Assembly (NCBI RefSeq): GCF_002243645.1 | Contig: NZ_CP017704.1 | Location: forward strand, 4,172,001 to 4,236,000 | Origin: Peribacillus simplex NBRC 15720 = DSM 1321 | Lineage (GTDB): Bacteria; Bacillota; Bacilli; Bacillales; DSM-1321 | Direction of reading: 5' to 3' | DNA length: 64,000 nucleotides | Part shown: positions 35,653-48,420 of the stretch, piece after piece | Numbering within the stretch: position 1 is the first letter of the stretch | Layout of the letters: each line of letters starts with the position of its first letter | Made by a program: the position numbers and the translations under genes | Notes under the pieces: model-generated | What the model was told of the DNA's origin: nothing | Database searches by the model: none | What the model saw: only the letters and a program-made list of their open reading frames with translations

Positions 35653-35928
35653 ATGGTGGATATCAAAAAAGGTGAAAGATCTTTTTTTGTCGAAGAATCT
35701 GGTGAGAAACTAGCGGAAATCACATTCTTTAAATCAGGTGATGATGAAATCACGGTCGATCATACCGTTGTTTCAGACAAGCTTCGCGGGAAAAAGGTAG
35801 GAAATGCCCTTGTTGAAAAGGTAATAGGGTTCGCGAGGGAGGAAAAACTGAAAATTGTTCCGGTATGTTCGTTCGTTCAAAAACAATTTGAAAAAAATGC
35901 AGAATACGAGGATGTATTGGCTAAATGA
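35653..35928 (+). CDS. Small GNAT-like N-acetyltransferase
   Basis: 91-residue protein of the short GNAT class (YidJ/Gtn-type). The acetyl-CoA segment VVSDKLRGKKVGNALVEKVIGFAREEKLKIVPVCSFV (about 40-76) carries the R-G-x-x-V-G-x-x-L pattern. Substrate unknown. ATG 35653 after AAAGGAGG. Monocistronic, with a terminator behind. Confidence 0.85.
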   Translation: MVDIKKGERSFFVEESGEKLAEITFFKSGDDEITVDHTVVSDKLRGKKVGNALVEKVIGFAREEKLKIVPVCSFVQKQFEKNAEYEDVLAK

Positions 35929-35933
35929 ACCAG

Positions 35934-35990
35934 AGGGCTGGACCAGGGGATGAATAATATCACCTGTGTTCAGCCCTTTGTCATTTTTTT
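35934..35990 (+). terminator. Terminator after the GNAT gene
   Basis: AGGGCTG (35934-35940) with CAGCCCT (35971-35977), an inner CAGG/CCTG extension, and T7 after TTTGTCA. Confidence 0.65.
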
Positions 35991-36090
35991 AGATATTTTC
36001 TTCAACCCTTCAATTCTCCAAGAAAATAATATTTAACGCTTTTCCCCAAATACAGCGTTGTTCGCATTTAATATGGGGAGGTGTTAGGCA

Positions 36091-36565
36091 AATGAAAACA
36101 TGGGAAGCGGTATGAACCCGGTCGTGAAAGAGAGAATACTCGAATTGGTTAAATTAGCTTATGAAGTGGAGAAATTTATTCAAATAACGGCTGGTTATCG
36201 AAATTTCCCAGAACAAAATGAATTGTATGAACGAGGCAGAAGGAATAAATCAAAGCCAATCGTGACTTTTGCCAAAGGGGCCAATCCTTGCATAACTATG
36301 GACTTGCTGTAGATTTTGTCATTGTTAGTGATGACGGCACTCGGGCATTGTGGACAGAGGGCGAAAAGGGGACAAGGGTAGCAGCCATAGCAAAATCCCT
36401 GGATTTGTTTGAGGAGGGGATTTTGAATTGTTCCGTGATTTTCCGCATCTTGGAATGTCAGGCGGTTTATCCACGAGAGATATTCAAAAGGAATTGAGGT
36501 CGAATCTTGTATCAAGAGTGGTGTCAGCGAACAGTGAAAATTATGCTGAAAGGAAAAATGGATGA
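36091..36565 (+). pseudogene. Frameshifted M15-type peptidase (CwlK/VanY-like)
   Basis: Pieces in three frames reconstruct an L-alanyl-D-glutamate/D,D-carboxypeptidase-like wall hydrolase: VEKFIQITAGYRNFPEQNELYERGR and VTFAKGA; then, shifted, HNYGLAVDFVIVSDDG and AAIAKSLDLFE; then, shifted again, LFRDFPHLGMSGGLSTRDIQKE. The zinc-binding residues of SLHNYGLAVDF are interrupted by the first shift, and the WGGDW block is missing. Start region MKTWEAV also ends in a stop. Inactive remnant with an intact-looking RBS (GGGAGGTG). Confidence 0.75.
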
Positions 36566-36725
36566 TCGGGCTATTTGAGAAAACCATTACTAGTGACTGG
36601 CATCATGTGGGTAGTGCGAGGATATTTAGTTTGTTATTATTTTAATAATTTTAATGGGATATCTGATGGTTATAAAAATTAAAAATTGAAAAAACTTTTT
36701 TTGTAGAATGTGGTCATGATAGGTA

Positions 36726-36739
36726 TGTAAGCGTATACA
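36726..36739 (+). promoter_or_regulatory. cre-like site (CcpA) upstream of ilvB
   Basis: TGTAAGCGTATACA matches the cre consensus TGWNANCGNTNWCA at all but one position. It is centred about 85-90 bp before the expected start of transcription. CcpA activates the B. subtilis ilv-leu operon from a similar upstream position. Confidence 0.65.
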
Positions 36740-36757
36740 ACAAATCTTTCAATTTAG

Positions 36758-36772
36758 AATTATCAAAAAATT
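36758..36772 (+). promoter_or_regulatory. CodY-box-like site upstream of ilvB
   Basis: AATTATCAAAAAATT differs from the CodY consensus AATTTTCWGAAAATT at two of 15 positions. It stands 12 bp before the -35. CodY represses this operon in B. subtilis when branched-chain amino acids are plentiful. Confidence 0.5.
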
Positions 36773-36784
36773 TCAAAAAACCTG

Positions 36785-36813
36785 TTGACTACTACCTGAA
36801 ATACACGTAAGAT
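36785..36813 (+). promoter_or_regulatory. Sigma-A promoter of the ilv-leu operon
   Basis: TTGACT (36785-36790), 17-bp spacer, TAAGAT (36808-36813). Leads into the T-box leader. Confidence 0.75.
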
Positions 36814-36877
36814 AATCACAAATACAAGACATCAAACATAAGCGTTTCGAAAAATATGAATAATGCGAAAAACATTG

Positions 36878-37167
36878 AAGAGGATAAGTAGTCTTTTAAA
36901 AAGGCAGTCACAGAGAGCCGGGTAGCTGAGAGCCGGTATTGTCCCGAAAGATGAACTCACCTTGGAGTTTCAGCTTGAACGTCAGACTAGTAGGGCTGAA
37001 CGGGTGCGTACCAGTACCCGTTACCAAAACAGAGAATAGTGTAGGCTATTCAAAGTGCGCATGGAGTTTCATGCGAAAAAGGGTGGTACCGTGGAGTGGC
37101 TCATCAAGCCTTTTCACCCCTTTAACTTGCCGAGTGCAAGTACATTTGGGGTGAAAAGGCTTTTTTG
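36878..37167 (+). ncRNA. T-box leader, leucine-specific (CTC)
   Basis: The specifier domain contains AACTCACC with CTC (Leu) at 36956-36958. The T-box core GGGTGGTACCGTG is at 37081-37093. The terminator pairs AAGCCTTTTCACCCC (37106-37120) with GGGGTGAAAAGGCTT (37148-37162), then T. Uncharged tRNA-Leu(GAG) should stabilise the antiterminator and permit transcription of ilvB onward. Confidence 0.93.
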
Positions 37168-37238
37168 TATGCATAAAAAGCTGAAAATTCTGAATCTTAA
37201 GAAATATTTAACGGAAAAGCGAAGGAGGTTTTTGCGAA

Positions 37239-38954
37239 ATGACACAAAAGACAGTTGTTGCTGATCGGAAAAGTGGAAAGACACATTGTAGTGGTGCCGA
37301 ATTTCTGATGGATGCATTGAAAAAGGAAAATGTTGAAGTCATCTTTGGTTATCCGGGAGGTTCTGTATTGCCGATTTATGACAAGCTTTACAGTTCAGAA
37401 CTTTTTCATATTTTGACAAGGCACGAACAAGGTGCGATTCATGCAGCGGAAGGATACGCCAGGATTACCGGCAAGCCGGGGGTGGTCATCGTCACATCCG
37501 GTCCAGGGGCAACGAACATTGTCACCGGTTTGGCCGATGCAATGATTGACTCTTTACCGCTTGTGGTAATTTCGGGTCAGGTAGCTACCAGTGTAATTGG
37601 TACGGATGCTTTCCAGGAAGCTGATGTACTGGGGATTACTACCCCGATCACAAAACATAACTATCAGGTAAGGAAGCCGGAAGACCTTCCGCGAATTATA
37701 AAAGAAGCTTTTTATATCGCTTCCAGCGGCCGGCCCGGTCCAGTATTAATCGATATACCTAAGGATATGGCCATTATAGAAGGTGTATCGCCGGATAAGG
37801 AGCCAGAAATGAATCTCCCTGGTTATCAGCCGACGACCAAGCCGAATTACTTACAGATCAGAAAGCTTGTTGAAGCAGTAAGCGGAGCGAAAAGACCTGT
37901 CATTCTTGCAGGGGCAGGAGTCCTGCATGCAAAGGCCTCCCATCTATTAAAGGAATATGTCGAGCAGCAAGGCATTCCCGTCGTCCACACTTTATTGGGT
38001 CTTGGGGGCTTTCCGGCGGAACATCCTCTCTTTACCGGAATGGGTGGTATGCATGGCTGCTATGCAGCAAACATGGCGTTATCGAAATGTGATTTATTAA
38101 TCAATATCGGTGCCAGGTTCGATGATCGATTGACTGGGAATCTAGCGAAATTCGCACAGCATGCAACGGTGGCCCATATCGATATTGATCCAGCGGAAAT
38201 CGGTAAAAATGTGCCGACAAAAATCCCGGTCGTTGGAAGTGCCAAGGAATCACTGGCGGAGTTGATTGCGCAAAATGGCAAGAAACCGGAAATTGATGAA
38301 TGGACAACACAGCTGACTGCTTGGAATGAAGAGTTCCCCTTGCGTTATACACATGAAGAAGGCGTACTGAAACCTCAGCGGGTCATCCAGATGCTTCATG
38401 AAAAAACGAATGGGGAGGCCATTGTTACGACGGATGTTGGGCAGCATCAAATGTGGGCAGCACAATACTATCCGTTTAACAAACCGAATTCATGGGTCAC
38501 TTCCGGTGGATTGGGGACGATGGGCTTTGGCTTACCTTCGGCTCTCGGAGCGCAACTGGCGAATCCGAAAGCGACAGTGCTTTCCATTTCGGGGGATGGT
38601 GGATTCCAGATGTGTCTGCAGGAACTTTCAGTCATTGCCGAAATGAATCTGCCAATCAAAATCATCATCGTCAACAACGGAGCACTCGGGATGGTAAGAC
38701 AGTGGCAGGAACTCTTTCATGATAACCGTTTCTCACACAGTATTTTTCAATCGCATCCGGATTTCGTGAAATTGGCCGATGCTTATGGAATTCCGGGATA
38801 CAAAGTGACGACGGAGGAAGAAGCAAGCAACTGCCTGGATGTAGCGTTAAAGACTGATGGTCCAGTATTGATTGATTTCCGAGTAAAACAAAACGAAAAT
38901 GTCTTTCCGATGGTAGCACAAGGAAAAGGGCTTGATGAAATGGAAGGAGTTTAA
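37239..38954 (+). CDS. ilvB: Acetolactate synthase, large catalytic subunit
   Basis: 571-residue TPP enzyme condensing pyruvate to acetolactate (valine, leucine) or with 2-oxobutyrate (isoleucine). The catalytic glutamate is E63 in [15 protein letters not shown]. The TPP-Mg motif [29 protein letters not shown] lies near 450. The FAD domain is in the middle. ATG 37239 follows AAGGAGG. First gene of ilvBNC-leuABCD; 3 bp separate it from ilvN. Confidence 0.96.
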   Translation: MTQKTVVADRKSGKTHCSGAEFLMDALKKENVEVIFGYPGGSVLPIYDKLYSSELFHILTRHEQGAIHAAEGYARITGKPGVVIVTSGPGATNIVTGLADAMIDSLPLVVISGQVATSVIGTDAFQEADVLGITTPITKHNYQVRKPEDLPRIIKEAFYIASSGRPGPVLIDIPKDMAIIEGVSPDKEPEMNLPGYQPTTKPNYLQIRKLVEAVSGAKRPVILAGAGVLHAKASHLLKEYVEQQGIPVVHTLLGLGGFPAEHPLFTGMGGMHGCYAANMALSKCDLLINIGARFDDRLTGNLAKFAQHATVAHIDIDPAEIGKNVPTKIPVVGSAKESLAELIAQNGKKPEIDEWTTQLTAWNEEFPLRYTHEEGVLKPQRVIQMLHEKTNGEAIVTTDVGQHQMWAAQYYPFNKPNSWVTSGGLGTMGFGLPSALGAQLANPKATVLSISGDGGFQMCLQELSVIAEMNLPIKIIIVNNGALGMVRQWQELFHDNRFSHSIFQSHPDFVKLADAYGIPGYKVTTEEEASNCLDVALKTDGPVLIDFRVKQNENVFPMVAQGKGLDEMEGV

Positions 38955-38957
38955 TCA

Positions 38958-39470
38958 ATGAAGGGAATTCTTAGCCTCACCGTGAACAACCGGCCAGGCG
39001 TCCTGAATCGGATTACGAACCTGTTCACGAAAAGAAATTATAACATTGAAGGCATGACTGTCGGACCCTCCGAACAGGATGGCATTTCAAGGATGACCTT
39101 CGTGGTCGATGTTGATGACGAAGCTGTCGTTGAACAGATCACCAAGCAATTGAATAAGCAGATCGATGTTTTGAAAGTATATGATATTACGAATCAATCG
39201 ATTGTGGCGAGGGAACTTGCACTCATTAAAATATTGGTGACCACACAAACCCGAGCCGAGATTTATTCAGTCATCGAACCCTTCCGTGCGTCAGTTATTG
39301 ATGTCAGTAAAGATAGCCTGACAGTTCAAATCACTGGGGAGTCGGATAAAATCGAAGCCTTCATTGAACTGATCAAGCCATATGGCATCAAGGAATTGGC
39401 AAGGACAGGGACAGCCGCTATCCCGCGTGGAATGCAAATTGCACACGCTAAGAGTGCGACAATCGTATAA
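38958..39470 (+). CDS. ilvN: Acetolactate synthase, small regulatory subunit
   Basis: 170 residues with an N-terminal ACT domain (SLTVNNRPGVLNRITNLFTKRNYNIEGMTV, about 5-35) that binds valine for feedback inhibition, and a C-terminal ACT-like domain. Also called ilvH. ATG 38958 lies 3 bp after the ilvB stop, with GAAGGAG inside ilvB. Confidence 0.95.
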   Translation: MKGILSLTVNNRPGVLNRITNLFTKRNYNIEGMTVGPSEQDGISRMTFVVDVDDEAVVEQITKQLNKQIDVLKVYDITNQSIVARELALIKILVTTQTRAEIYSVIEPFRASVIDVSKDSLTVQITGESDKIEAFIELIKPYGIKELARTGTAAIPRGMQIAHAKSATIV

Positions 39471-42075
<2,605 letters not shown>

Positions 42076-42090
42076 GAAGGGGAGATTTCG

Positions 42091-43203
42091 ATGAAAAGGA
42101 ATATTGCGGTGCTTCAAGGAGATGGCATCGGGAAAGAAGTAACAAGAGGCGCTGTAGAAATCCTCGAAGCCGTTGCCCAAAGATATGGACACGATTTTGA
42201 ATTTCAATATGGTGAGATTGGAGGCGGGGCCATCGATAACACAGGTTCGCCCCTGCCGGATGAAACAGTGGAGATTTGTAAAAACAGCGATGCGGTATTA
42301 TTAGGGGCCGTTGGAGGACCTAAGTGGGATGACCAGCCTGCGCACCTAAGACCGGAACGAGGTTTATTGAAAATCCGAAAAGATTTGGATCTTTATGCTA
42401 ACATCCGTCCAATCAGCTATTATTCCAGCTTGTCGGAATCTTCTCCTCTTAAAAAGGAATTCATTGAAGATGTGGATTTCGTGATTGTCAGGGAACTAAC
42501 TGGCGGCCTTTATTTCGGAAAGCCAAGTGAGCGCGTTGAAAGAGAAGGGAAAGAGGCGGTCGTCGATACACTTTTCTATCAGAAAAGCGAAATGAAGCGC
42601 ATCATTGAACTTGCTTTTGCATTAGCATCGGATCGCAAGAAAAAGGTAACTTCCGTGGATAAAGCGAATGTTCTTGAATCCAGCAGGATGTGGCGTGAGA
42701 CGGCTGAAGAAATTGCCAAGGACTATCCGGATGTAATTCTTGAACATATGCTTGTTGATAATGCAGCCATGCAATTGATCAAAAACCCGAAACAATTTGA
42801 TATTATCGTGACGGAGAATATGTTCGGTGATATTTTAAGCGATGAAGCGTCGGTATTGACTGGCTCGCTTGGAATGCTTCCTTCCGCCTCTATATCAACA
42901 AAAGGGCCTAATCTATATGAACCGATTCATGGCTCTGCCCCGGATATTGCGGGCAAAAACCTGGCTAATCCGATTGGGACCATTTTATCAGCAGCTTCCA
43001 TGCTGCGTCTATCCTTTGGTTTGGAAGATGAAGCGCAAGCCGTTGAGCAGGCGGTGGAAAGGGTCCTTGAATATGGTTTGAGAACAGGCGATATCGCAAA
43101 TGGCCAACCAAATATTACGTCTACTTCAGAGATGATTGCGGAAATAAAGACAAATCTTTTAGACCAGGAAGCGATTTCCAACATCATGGGAGCTTACGCA
43201 TAA
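42091..43203 (+). CDS. leuB: 3-isopropylmalate dehydrogenase
   Basis: 370-residue NAD-dependent decarboxylating dehydrogenase. Motifs: [10 protein letters not shown] at the N-terminus, [35 protein letters not shown], the metal site [25 protein letters not shown] and [20 protein letters not shown] 42091 after AGGAAGGGGAG. Followed by an intrinsic terminator before leuC. Confidence 0.96.
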   Translation: MKRNIAVLQGDGIGKEVTRGAVEILEAVAQRYGHDFEFQYGEIGGGAIDNTGSPLPDETVEICKNSDAVLLGAVGGPKWDDQPAHLRPERGLLKIRKDLDLYANIRPISYYSSLSESSPLKKEFIEDVDFVIVRELTGGLYFGKPSERVEREGKEAVVDTLFYQKSEMKRIIELAFALASDRKKKVTSVDKANVLESSRMWRETAEEIAKDYPDVILEHMLVDNAAMQLIKNPKQFDIIVTENMFGDILSDEASVLTGSLGMLPSASISTKGPNLYEPIHGSAPDIAGKNLANPIGTILSAASMLRLSFGLEDEAQAVEQAVERVLEYGLRTGDIANGQPNITSTSEMIAEIKTNLLDQEAISNIMGAYA

Positions 43204-43211
43204 ACTTCTTT

Positions 43212-43239
43212 CACGGCCTAACATTAGGCCGTGTTTTTT
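43212..43239 (+). terminator. Intrinsic terminator between leuB and leuC
   Basis: CACGGCCTAA (43212-43221) and TTAGGCCGTG (43224-43233) followed by six T. It lies inside an operon whose genes otherwise run on, so it may reduce leuCD transcription. Confidence 0.75.
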
Positions 43240-43273
43240 AAAAAAATACAAGATTGATCGAGGTGGGATAAAG

Positions 43274-44683
43274 ATGGGAAAGTCGATAATAGAGAAAATA
43301 TGGGATCGTCATATTGTGAATGAAGAGGAGAATAAACCGGATTTAATTTATATAGACCTTCAATATATTCATGAAGTAACCTCTCCGCAAGCATTTGAAG
43401 GATTGAGATTAAAAGGACGCAAAGTCAGGAGACCCGACCGTACTTTCGCGACAATGGATCATAATGTTCCAACCGTTAATCGCTATTTCATCGAGGATGA
43501 TATTGCGAGGAAACAATTAGAGGCACTTGAGCAAAACTGTAAGGAGTTCGGTATCCGCCTTGCTGATTTAAACAGCCCGGAACAAGGTATCGTTCACGTT
43601 ATCGGGCCGGAATTAGGGCTTACACAGCCAGGGATGACGATTGTTTGCGGGGACAGTCATACTTCCACACATGGTGCGTTTGGCTCGATTGCGTTTGGAA
43701 TCGGTACGAGTGAGGTCGAGCATGTTTTGGCCACACAAACCCTATGGCAAACAAAACCCAAAACATTAAAGCTTGAGGTTAATGGCAAGCTTGGTCATGG
43801 CGTGATGGCGAAAGATGTCATTTTATATGTGATTTCTAAATTTGGTGTCGATTTCGGTACAGGACATATCATTGAGTATTGTGGGGAAGTTTTCCGGGAT
43901 ATGTCAATGGAAGAGAGAATGACGGTTTGCAATATGTCGATCGAAGGCGGGGCAAGAGCGGGGCTGGTAGCTCCCGATGAAACAACGTTCTCTTATTTGA
44001 AAGGTCGTAAATATTTGCCGAAAGGAGAAGAGTTCGAGCAATGTGTTCAGGACTGGAAGTCGCTTTCCAGTGATGAGGATGCTGTATATGACCAAGTAAT
44101 CATTCTTGATGGCAGTCTGATTTCACCAATGGTCAGCTGGGGGACAAATCCTGGAATGGCTAGCGGAGTGGATGGAAAAGTACCTACCTTCGCAGAAGAT
44201 ATCATGGATCCTAAGGAACTGAATCGAGCCATTGAGTATATGGGTCTTGAGGAAGGCATGCCGATCACGGAAATTCCCGTACAACATGTATTCATAGGAT
44301 CGTGTACCAATTCACGCATTGAGGACTTACGGCAAGCCGCAGAAATGATCGAAGGCCAAACTGTTCAAAAAGGGGTTCGGGCGATGGTCGTTCCCGGTTC
44401 ACAAAGCGTCAAAAGGCAAGCGGAAGATGAAGGGTTGGATGAGATTTTCAAATCTGCGGGCTTCGAATGGCGCGAATCGGGCTGCAGCATGTGCCTGAGC
44501 ATGAACCCTGACGTGGTTCCTGCCGGTGAGCATTGTGCCTCCACAAGTAATCGGAACTTTGAAGGCAGGCAAGGAGCTGGAGCAAGAACACACCTGGTTA
44601 GTCCGGCTATGGCTGCCGCGGCAGCCATTCATGGGAAATTTGTCGATATTAGGAATTTGAAAAGTACTGAACAAGTCCATTAA
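43274..44683 (+). CDS. leuC: 3-isopropylmalate dehydratase, large subunit
   Basis: 469-residue aconitase-family subunit with a [4Fe-4S] cluster. Cluster cysteines appear in [13 protein letters not shown] and in [10 protein letters not shown]. Substrate motifs [28 protein letters not shown] are near 130-160. Forms the isomerase with LeuD. ATG 43274 after GAGGTGGG. No separate promoter is obvious in the 70-bp gap from leuB apart from the terminator hairpin. Confidence 0.96.
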   Translation: MGKSIIEKIWDRHIVNEEENKPDLIYIDLQYIHEVTSPQAFEGLRLKGRKVRRPDRTFATMDHNVPTVNRYFIEDDIARKQLEALEQNCKEFGIRLADLNSPEQGIVHVIGPELGLTQPGMTIVCGDSHTSTHGAFGSIAFGIGTSEVEHVLATQTLWQTKPKTLKLEVNGKLGHGVMAKDVILYVISKFGVDFGTGHIIEYCGEVFRDMSMEERMTVCNMSIEGGARAGLVAPDETTFSYLKGRKYLPKGEEFEQCVQDWKSLSSDEDAVYDQVIILDGSLISPMVSWGTNPGMASGVDGKVPTFAEDIMDPKELNRAIEYMGLEEGMPITEIPVQHVFIGSCTNSRIEDLRQAAEMIEGQTVQKGVRAMVVPGSQSVKRQAEDEGLDEIFKSAGFEWRESGCSMCLSMNPDVVPAGEHCASTSNRNFEGRQGAGARTHLVSPAMAAAAAIHGKFVDIRNLKSTEQVH

Positions 44684-44711
44684 GGATACGAATTAACCGG
44701 AGGTGCAGAAA

Positions 44712-45311
44712 ATGGAACCCATTACTATATATAAAGGAAGAGCGGCAGCACTTGACCGTAAAAACGTGGATACGGACCAGATCATTCCAAAGCAATTTTT
44801 AAAACGGATTGAGCGAAGCGGATTTGGCGAATTTTTATTCTATAACTGGCGTTTTGATGAAAATGGAAAGAAACGTCCTGATTTTGAATTGAATCAGCCA
44901 CATAATCAAAACACGTCCATTTTAATAGCCGGTGAAAATTTTGGCTGCGGTTCTTCGCGTGAGCATGCCCCTTGGTCATTGAAAGACTATGGATTCGATA
45001 TCATCATCGCTCCGTCATATGCTGATATCTTTAAAAGTAATTGCATGAAAAATGGCATGGTCCCCATCGCTTTAACCCTGACTGAAGTAAACTATTTAAT
45101 GGAGAGAGTGTCAGCACCTGATTATGAGTTGACGATCGACCTTCCCAATCAGACATTGAATGATGGTCAAGGGTTTGAAACAAGCTTTGAAATTCATCCA
45201 TATTGGAAGGAAATGCTCATCAAAGGCTGGGATGAAATTTCGATAACGCTTCAATATGATAAAGAGATTTCTGCCTATGAATCACAAAAAAAGACTGTTT
45301 CGAGTATTTAA
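44712..45311 (+). CDS. leuD: 3-isopropylmalate dehydratase, small subunit
   Basis: 199-residue swivel domain of the isomerase. Signature NVDTDQIIPKQFLKRIERSGFG near the start and GENFGCGSSREHAPWSL in the middle. ATG 44712 after GGAGGTG equals the family start; a GTG three codons earlier is in frame. Last gene of the operon. A GAAGG..CTCC hairpin with T6 near 45316-45345 may terminate it weakly. Confidence 0.95.
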   Translation: MEPITIYKGRAAALDRKNVDTDQIIPKQFLKRIERSGFGEFLFYNWRFDENGKKRPDFELNQPHNQNTSILIAGENFGCGSSREHAPWSLKDYGFDIIIAPSYADIFKSNCMKNGMVPIALTLTEVNYLMERVSAPDYELTIDLPNQTLNDGQGFETSFEIHPYWKEMLIKGWDEISITLQYDKEISAYESQKKTVSSI

Positions 45312-45477
45312 TAGAAGAAGGTCATTTCCCGTTCTCCTTTTTTATTTGAAAGGATGCGGGATTTTTTTTATCGGGGAAAGAAGGAAAGGCGTTCATCCGC
45401 CCGTATAAATTTTTGTGTTTCCTGCTATTACATGCTAAACTGTTTCTCAAAAAGCGAACGGTGAGGCGGAAAATAGG

Positions 45478-46512
45478 ATGGATGATGAGAACAACCAAAA
45501 GAAGGCCGGAGAAACCAAGATTATCGCCTTTCCAAATCTCGGTGAAAGGCTGATTGTAAAAGGACTGGATGAGCTTGGAAACAGAAACTTTAAAGCGGCT
45601 GCACAGCTTTTCAGCCAAGCCAGGGAGTATGAGCCCGAAAATGATGAAGTTTGCATGGGGCTAGTGGTCTCACTAGTCGAACTTGAGTATTATGAGGAGT
45701 CAAAAGAGTTGTGTATAGAGATGCTGAATAAAGGCATCGGCGACTATTTTCAACTGATCAATATTTATTTGATGGTACTGCTGCAATTAGGCGAGCATCA
45801 GGAAATGGTCACGACGATCGAACTGCTATTTGAAGAAAGCCAAATTCCCTTTGATAAAGAGGAACATTTCGAAAAGATGCTTCAGTTCAGTAAAAGGGCC
45901 CTTGAGGATAAAAAAGAGGAGAAGGAAAGACAAAATCAGCAGCTCTCAGAGGAATTGCAGGAGGATGAACTTTTTGACGGGAAAACGGATAATGAAATGT
46001 TTTTGGCCATTTCCAAACTCACGAATATCAATATTCGACCATTTATCCCTCAAATCGAAGAATTTCTACAAAAAGATGAGGGACACCCTTTCTTTAAAAC
46101 GATGCTCCTTAAAATCCTTATCGACCAGGAATATAACGAGGAATTGACTCTGAGGAAATTCAATCAATCGAAGTCGGTCATACCAAGCGAATTGAAAAGT
46201 TTGAAGGAGACGGACTTCTATAAGAAGGTAACCGGACTGACCGAAGAGGAAATCAGTCAGGATAACCCGAGCTTATTTGAAATGGTTCATAGTTTGATTG
46301 AACGTCATTCTTTTTTATTGTTTCCTTTTGAACCCGGCCCTGAAAGCTTGCCTGCATGGGCAGCTGCCTACCATGCCTTGGCGGAGGAATACATGACCGG
46401 GGAAGTTTTCGGGAGGGACTTAGCCGAACTTTACCAGGCTGATGAGGAAAGCGTGGCTGATATTCTTTCCTTTATAAAAGAAATTGAAGAAATTTCTTAT
46501 CCCATTATTTAA
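45478..46512 (+). CDS. ysoA: YsoA, TPR-repeat protein
   Basis: 344 residues with tetratricopeptide-like helix pairs (LDELGNRNFKAAAQLFSQAREYEPENDEVCMGLVVSLVELEYYEESKELC, about 25-75), then a long charged, partly coiled-coil segment (about 125-160), then a DUF3196-like C-terminal part. Located between leuD and tig as in B. subtilis. Role unknown. ATG 45478 after GTGAGGCGG. Confidence 0.85.
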   Translation: MDDENNQKKAGETKIIAFPNLGERLIVKGLDELGNRNFKAAAQLFSQAREYEPENDEVCMGLVVSLVELEYYEESKELCIEMLNKGIGDYFQLINIYLMVLLQLGEHQEMVTTIELLFEESQIPFDKEEHFEKMLQFSKRALEDKKEEKERQNQQLSEELQEDELFDGKTDNEMFLAISKLTNINIRPFIPQIEEFLQKDEGHPFFKTMLLKILIDQEYNEELTLRKFNQSKSVIPSELKSLKETDFYKKVTGLTEEEISQDNPSLFEMVHSLIERHSFLLFPFEPGPESLPAWAAAYHALAEEYMTGEVFGRDLAELYQADEESVADILSFIKEIEEISYPII

Positions 46513-46522
46513 GCTATTGCTG

Positions 46523-46550
46523 TTGTAACAGATTAAACCTGTGGTATAAT
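46523..46550 (+). promoter_or_regulatory. Sigma-A promoter of tig
   Basis: TTGTAA (46523-46528), 16-bp spacer, TATAAT (46545-46550). The leader of about 140 nt contains a small CGTC/GACG hairpin near 46571. Confidence 0.65.
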
Positions 46551-46698
46551 GTAGTGGTTGTAATGTATAATCGTCTAATTTTGACGATTTCCCCCATATT
46601 TTTTTGGGGTATATTTGAAGGATGACTTGTTAACACTTGCAAAGCATATTCATCCAATGCTTATTATTGAAGTATATAGATTTTTTGGAGGGAAACAC

Positions 46699-47991
46699 AT
46701 GTCTGTAAAATGGGAAAAACAAGAAGGTAATCAAGGTGTACTAACAATTGAAGTTGACGCTGCAAAAGTAAACGAAGGTTTAGACGCAGCTTTCAAAAAA
46801 GTAGTGAAACAAGTAAATGTACCTGGCTTCCGTAAAGGTAAAATGCCACGTCAAATGTTCGAAAAAAAATTCGGCGTAGAATCGCTTTACCAAGATGCGC
46901 TTGATATCATTCTTCCGGATGCTTATGCAAATGCTGTCGAAGAAGCTGGAATTCAGCCTGTAGATCGTCCAGAAATCGACATCGAGAAAATGGAAAAAGG
47001 CGAAAACCTGATCTTCACTGCAACTGTAACAGTTAAGCCTGAAGTTAAATTGGGAGATTACAAAGGTGTTGAAGTTGAAAAATTCAATACTGAAGTAACT
47101 GACGAAGATGTTGAAAACGAATTGAAAACTTTGCAAGAGCGTCAAGCTGAGCTTGTCGTTAAAGAAGAAGGACAAGCTGCTGAAGGCGATACAGTCGTTC
47201 TTGACTTTGAAGGATTCGTTGATGGTGAAGCATTCGAAGGTGGAGCTTCAGAAAACCATTCATTGGAAATCGGTTCTAACTCTTTCATTCCAGGATTTGA
47301 AGAGCAACTTGTCGGTCTTGAAACTGGCGCTGAAAAAGATATCGAAGTTTCATTCCCTGAAGAATACCATGCTGCTGAACTTGCAGGTAAACCAGCAGTA
47401 TTTAAAGTGAAAATTCACGAAATCAAAACAAAACAACTTCCTGAGTTGGATGATGAGTTCGCGAAAGATGTCGACGACGAAGTGGAAACTTTGGCTGAAC
47501 TTAAAGAAAAAACAAAACATAAATTAGAGCATGACAAAAAACATGAAGAAGAAAACTTCATTCAAAACACTGTAATTGGTAAAGCTGTTGAAGGTGCAGA
47601 AATGGACGTTCCTGAAGCAATGATTTCAAACGAAGTTGACCGCATGATGAATGAGTTCTCTCAACGCATTCAATCTCAAGGTCTTAATTTGGAACTTTAC
47701 TACCAATTCTCAGGTCAAGACGAAGAAGCTTTAAAAGCGCAAATGAAAGAAGAAGCTGAAGGACAAGTTCGTACGAGCCTAACTCTTGAAGCAATCGCTG
47801 AAGTTGAAAAACTTGAAGCGACTGACGAAGATGTAGAAGCTGAACTTGCACAAATGGCTACTATGTACAATATGGAAATTGACGCGATCAAACAAGCTCT
47901 TGGAAACTTAGAAGGAATCAAAGGCGATCTTAAAATTAAGAAAGCGATTGACTTCTTGGTAGAAAACAGCAAAACAGTTGACGCAAAATAA
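46699..47991 (+). CDS. tig: Trigger factor
   Basis: 430-residue ribosome-bound chaperone and peptidyl-prolyl isomerase. The N-terminal ribosome-binding domain carries the signature [17 protein letters not shown] (about 43-60). The FKBP domain contains [20 protein letters not shown] and [20 protein letters not shown]. The C-terminal arm is helical. ATG 46699 is preferred (GGAGGG 6 nt upstream); the open frame upstream to 46615 is leader. High use of GAA/AAA/CTT-type codons fits a highly expressed gene. Confidence 0.96.
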   Translation: MSVKWEKQEGNQGVLTIEVDAAKVNEGLDAAFKKVVKQVNVPGFRKGKMPRQMFEKKFGVESLYQDALDIILPDAYANAVEEAGIQPVDRPEIDIEKMEKGENLIFTATVTVKPEVKLGDYKGVEVEKFNTEVTDEDVENELKTLQERQAELVVKEEGQAAEGDTVVLDFEGFVDGEAFEGGASENHSLEIGSNSFIPGFEEQLVGLETGAEKDIEVSFPEEYHAAELAGKPAVFKVKIHEIKTKQLPELDDEFAKDVDDEVETLAELKEKTKHKLEHDKKHEEENFIQNTVIGKAVEGAEMDVPEAMISNEVDRMMNEFSQRIQSQGLNLELYYQFSGQDEEALKAQMKEEAEGQVRTSLTLEAIAEVEKLEATDEDVEAELAQMATMYNMEIDAIKQALGNLEGIKGDLKIKKAIDFLVENSKTVDAK

Positions 47992-48028
47992 TTTTTGTAA
48001 ATAAGTAGATTTAAATATTTCTTTTAAA

Positions 48029-48061
48029 AAAACAAGGCGCGAGTAATCGTGCCTTGTTTTA
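48029..48061 (+). terminator. Intrinsic terminator after tig
   Basis: AAAACAAGGC (48029-48038) and GCCTTGTTTT (48051-48060) with inner GCGA/TCGT pairs. Confidence 0.8.
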
Positions 48062-48420
48062 TACATATTGAGAATTAGGTAAATTTCAAATATCGGTTAT
48101 TTCCTGATTGATTTTTTTTGGATTTCGGTGTAGATTAGTTCTAATACCGCATATACATATTTATACAGAAAATCCTGCTTTTAAAAATCCAAAGTTTTGG
48201 GCATACTGGTAATGGGCAAATACATATTGATTGATTATTGTACTTATTTAACAAATCGGACCGTGAGCATTTTTGTTACTAAACTTCCAAGAACATGATA
48301 AAATGCAAAACATACTAGGGATTTTGGAATGTTTAAGTAGATGTGTGCCTAGTTTTTTTCATTACGAATGGGTACCGCTATGTAATAGAGTTGGAAGAGT
48401 ATTTAAAGGGGTGAACGTAC
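48062..48420 (+). promoter_or_regulatory. clpX upstream region
   Basis: No gene seen. Possible promoter TTGTTA (48273-48278), 17 bp, TGATAA (48296-48301). In the leader, ACTAGG near 48314 can pair with CCTAGT near 48349, followed by T7, an attenuator-like arrangement. Both are weak calls. Confidence 0.4.

Noticed and set aside
36939..37264. Short open frames in the T-box leader
   Set aside because: Overlap a clear structured leader RNA; any translation would be incidental.
46780..47175. 131-residue antisense frame in tig
   Set aside because: Shadow of trigger factor with a phenylalanine-rich translation typical of reversed GAA/AAA codons.
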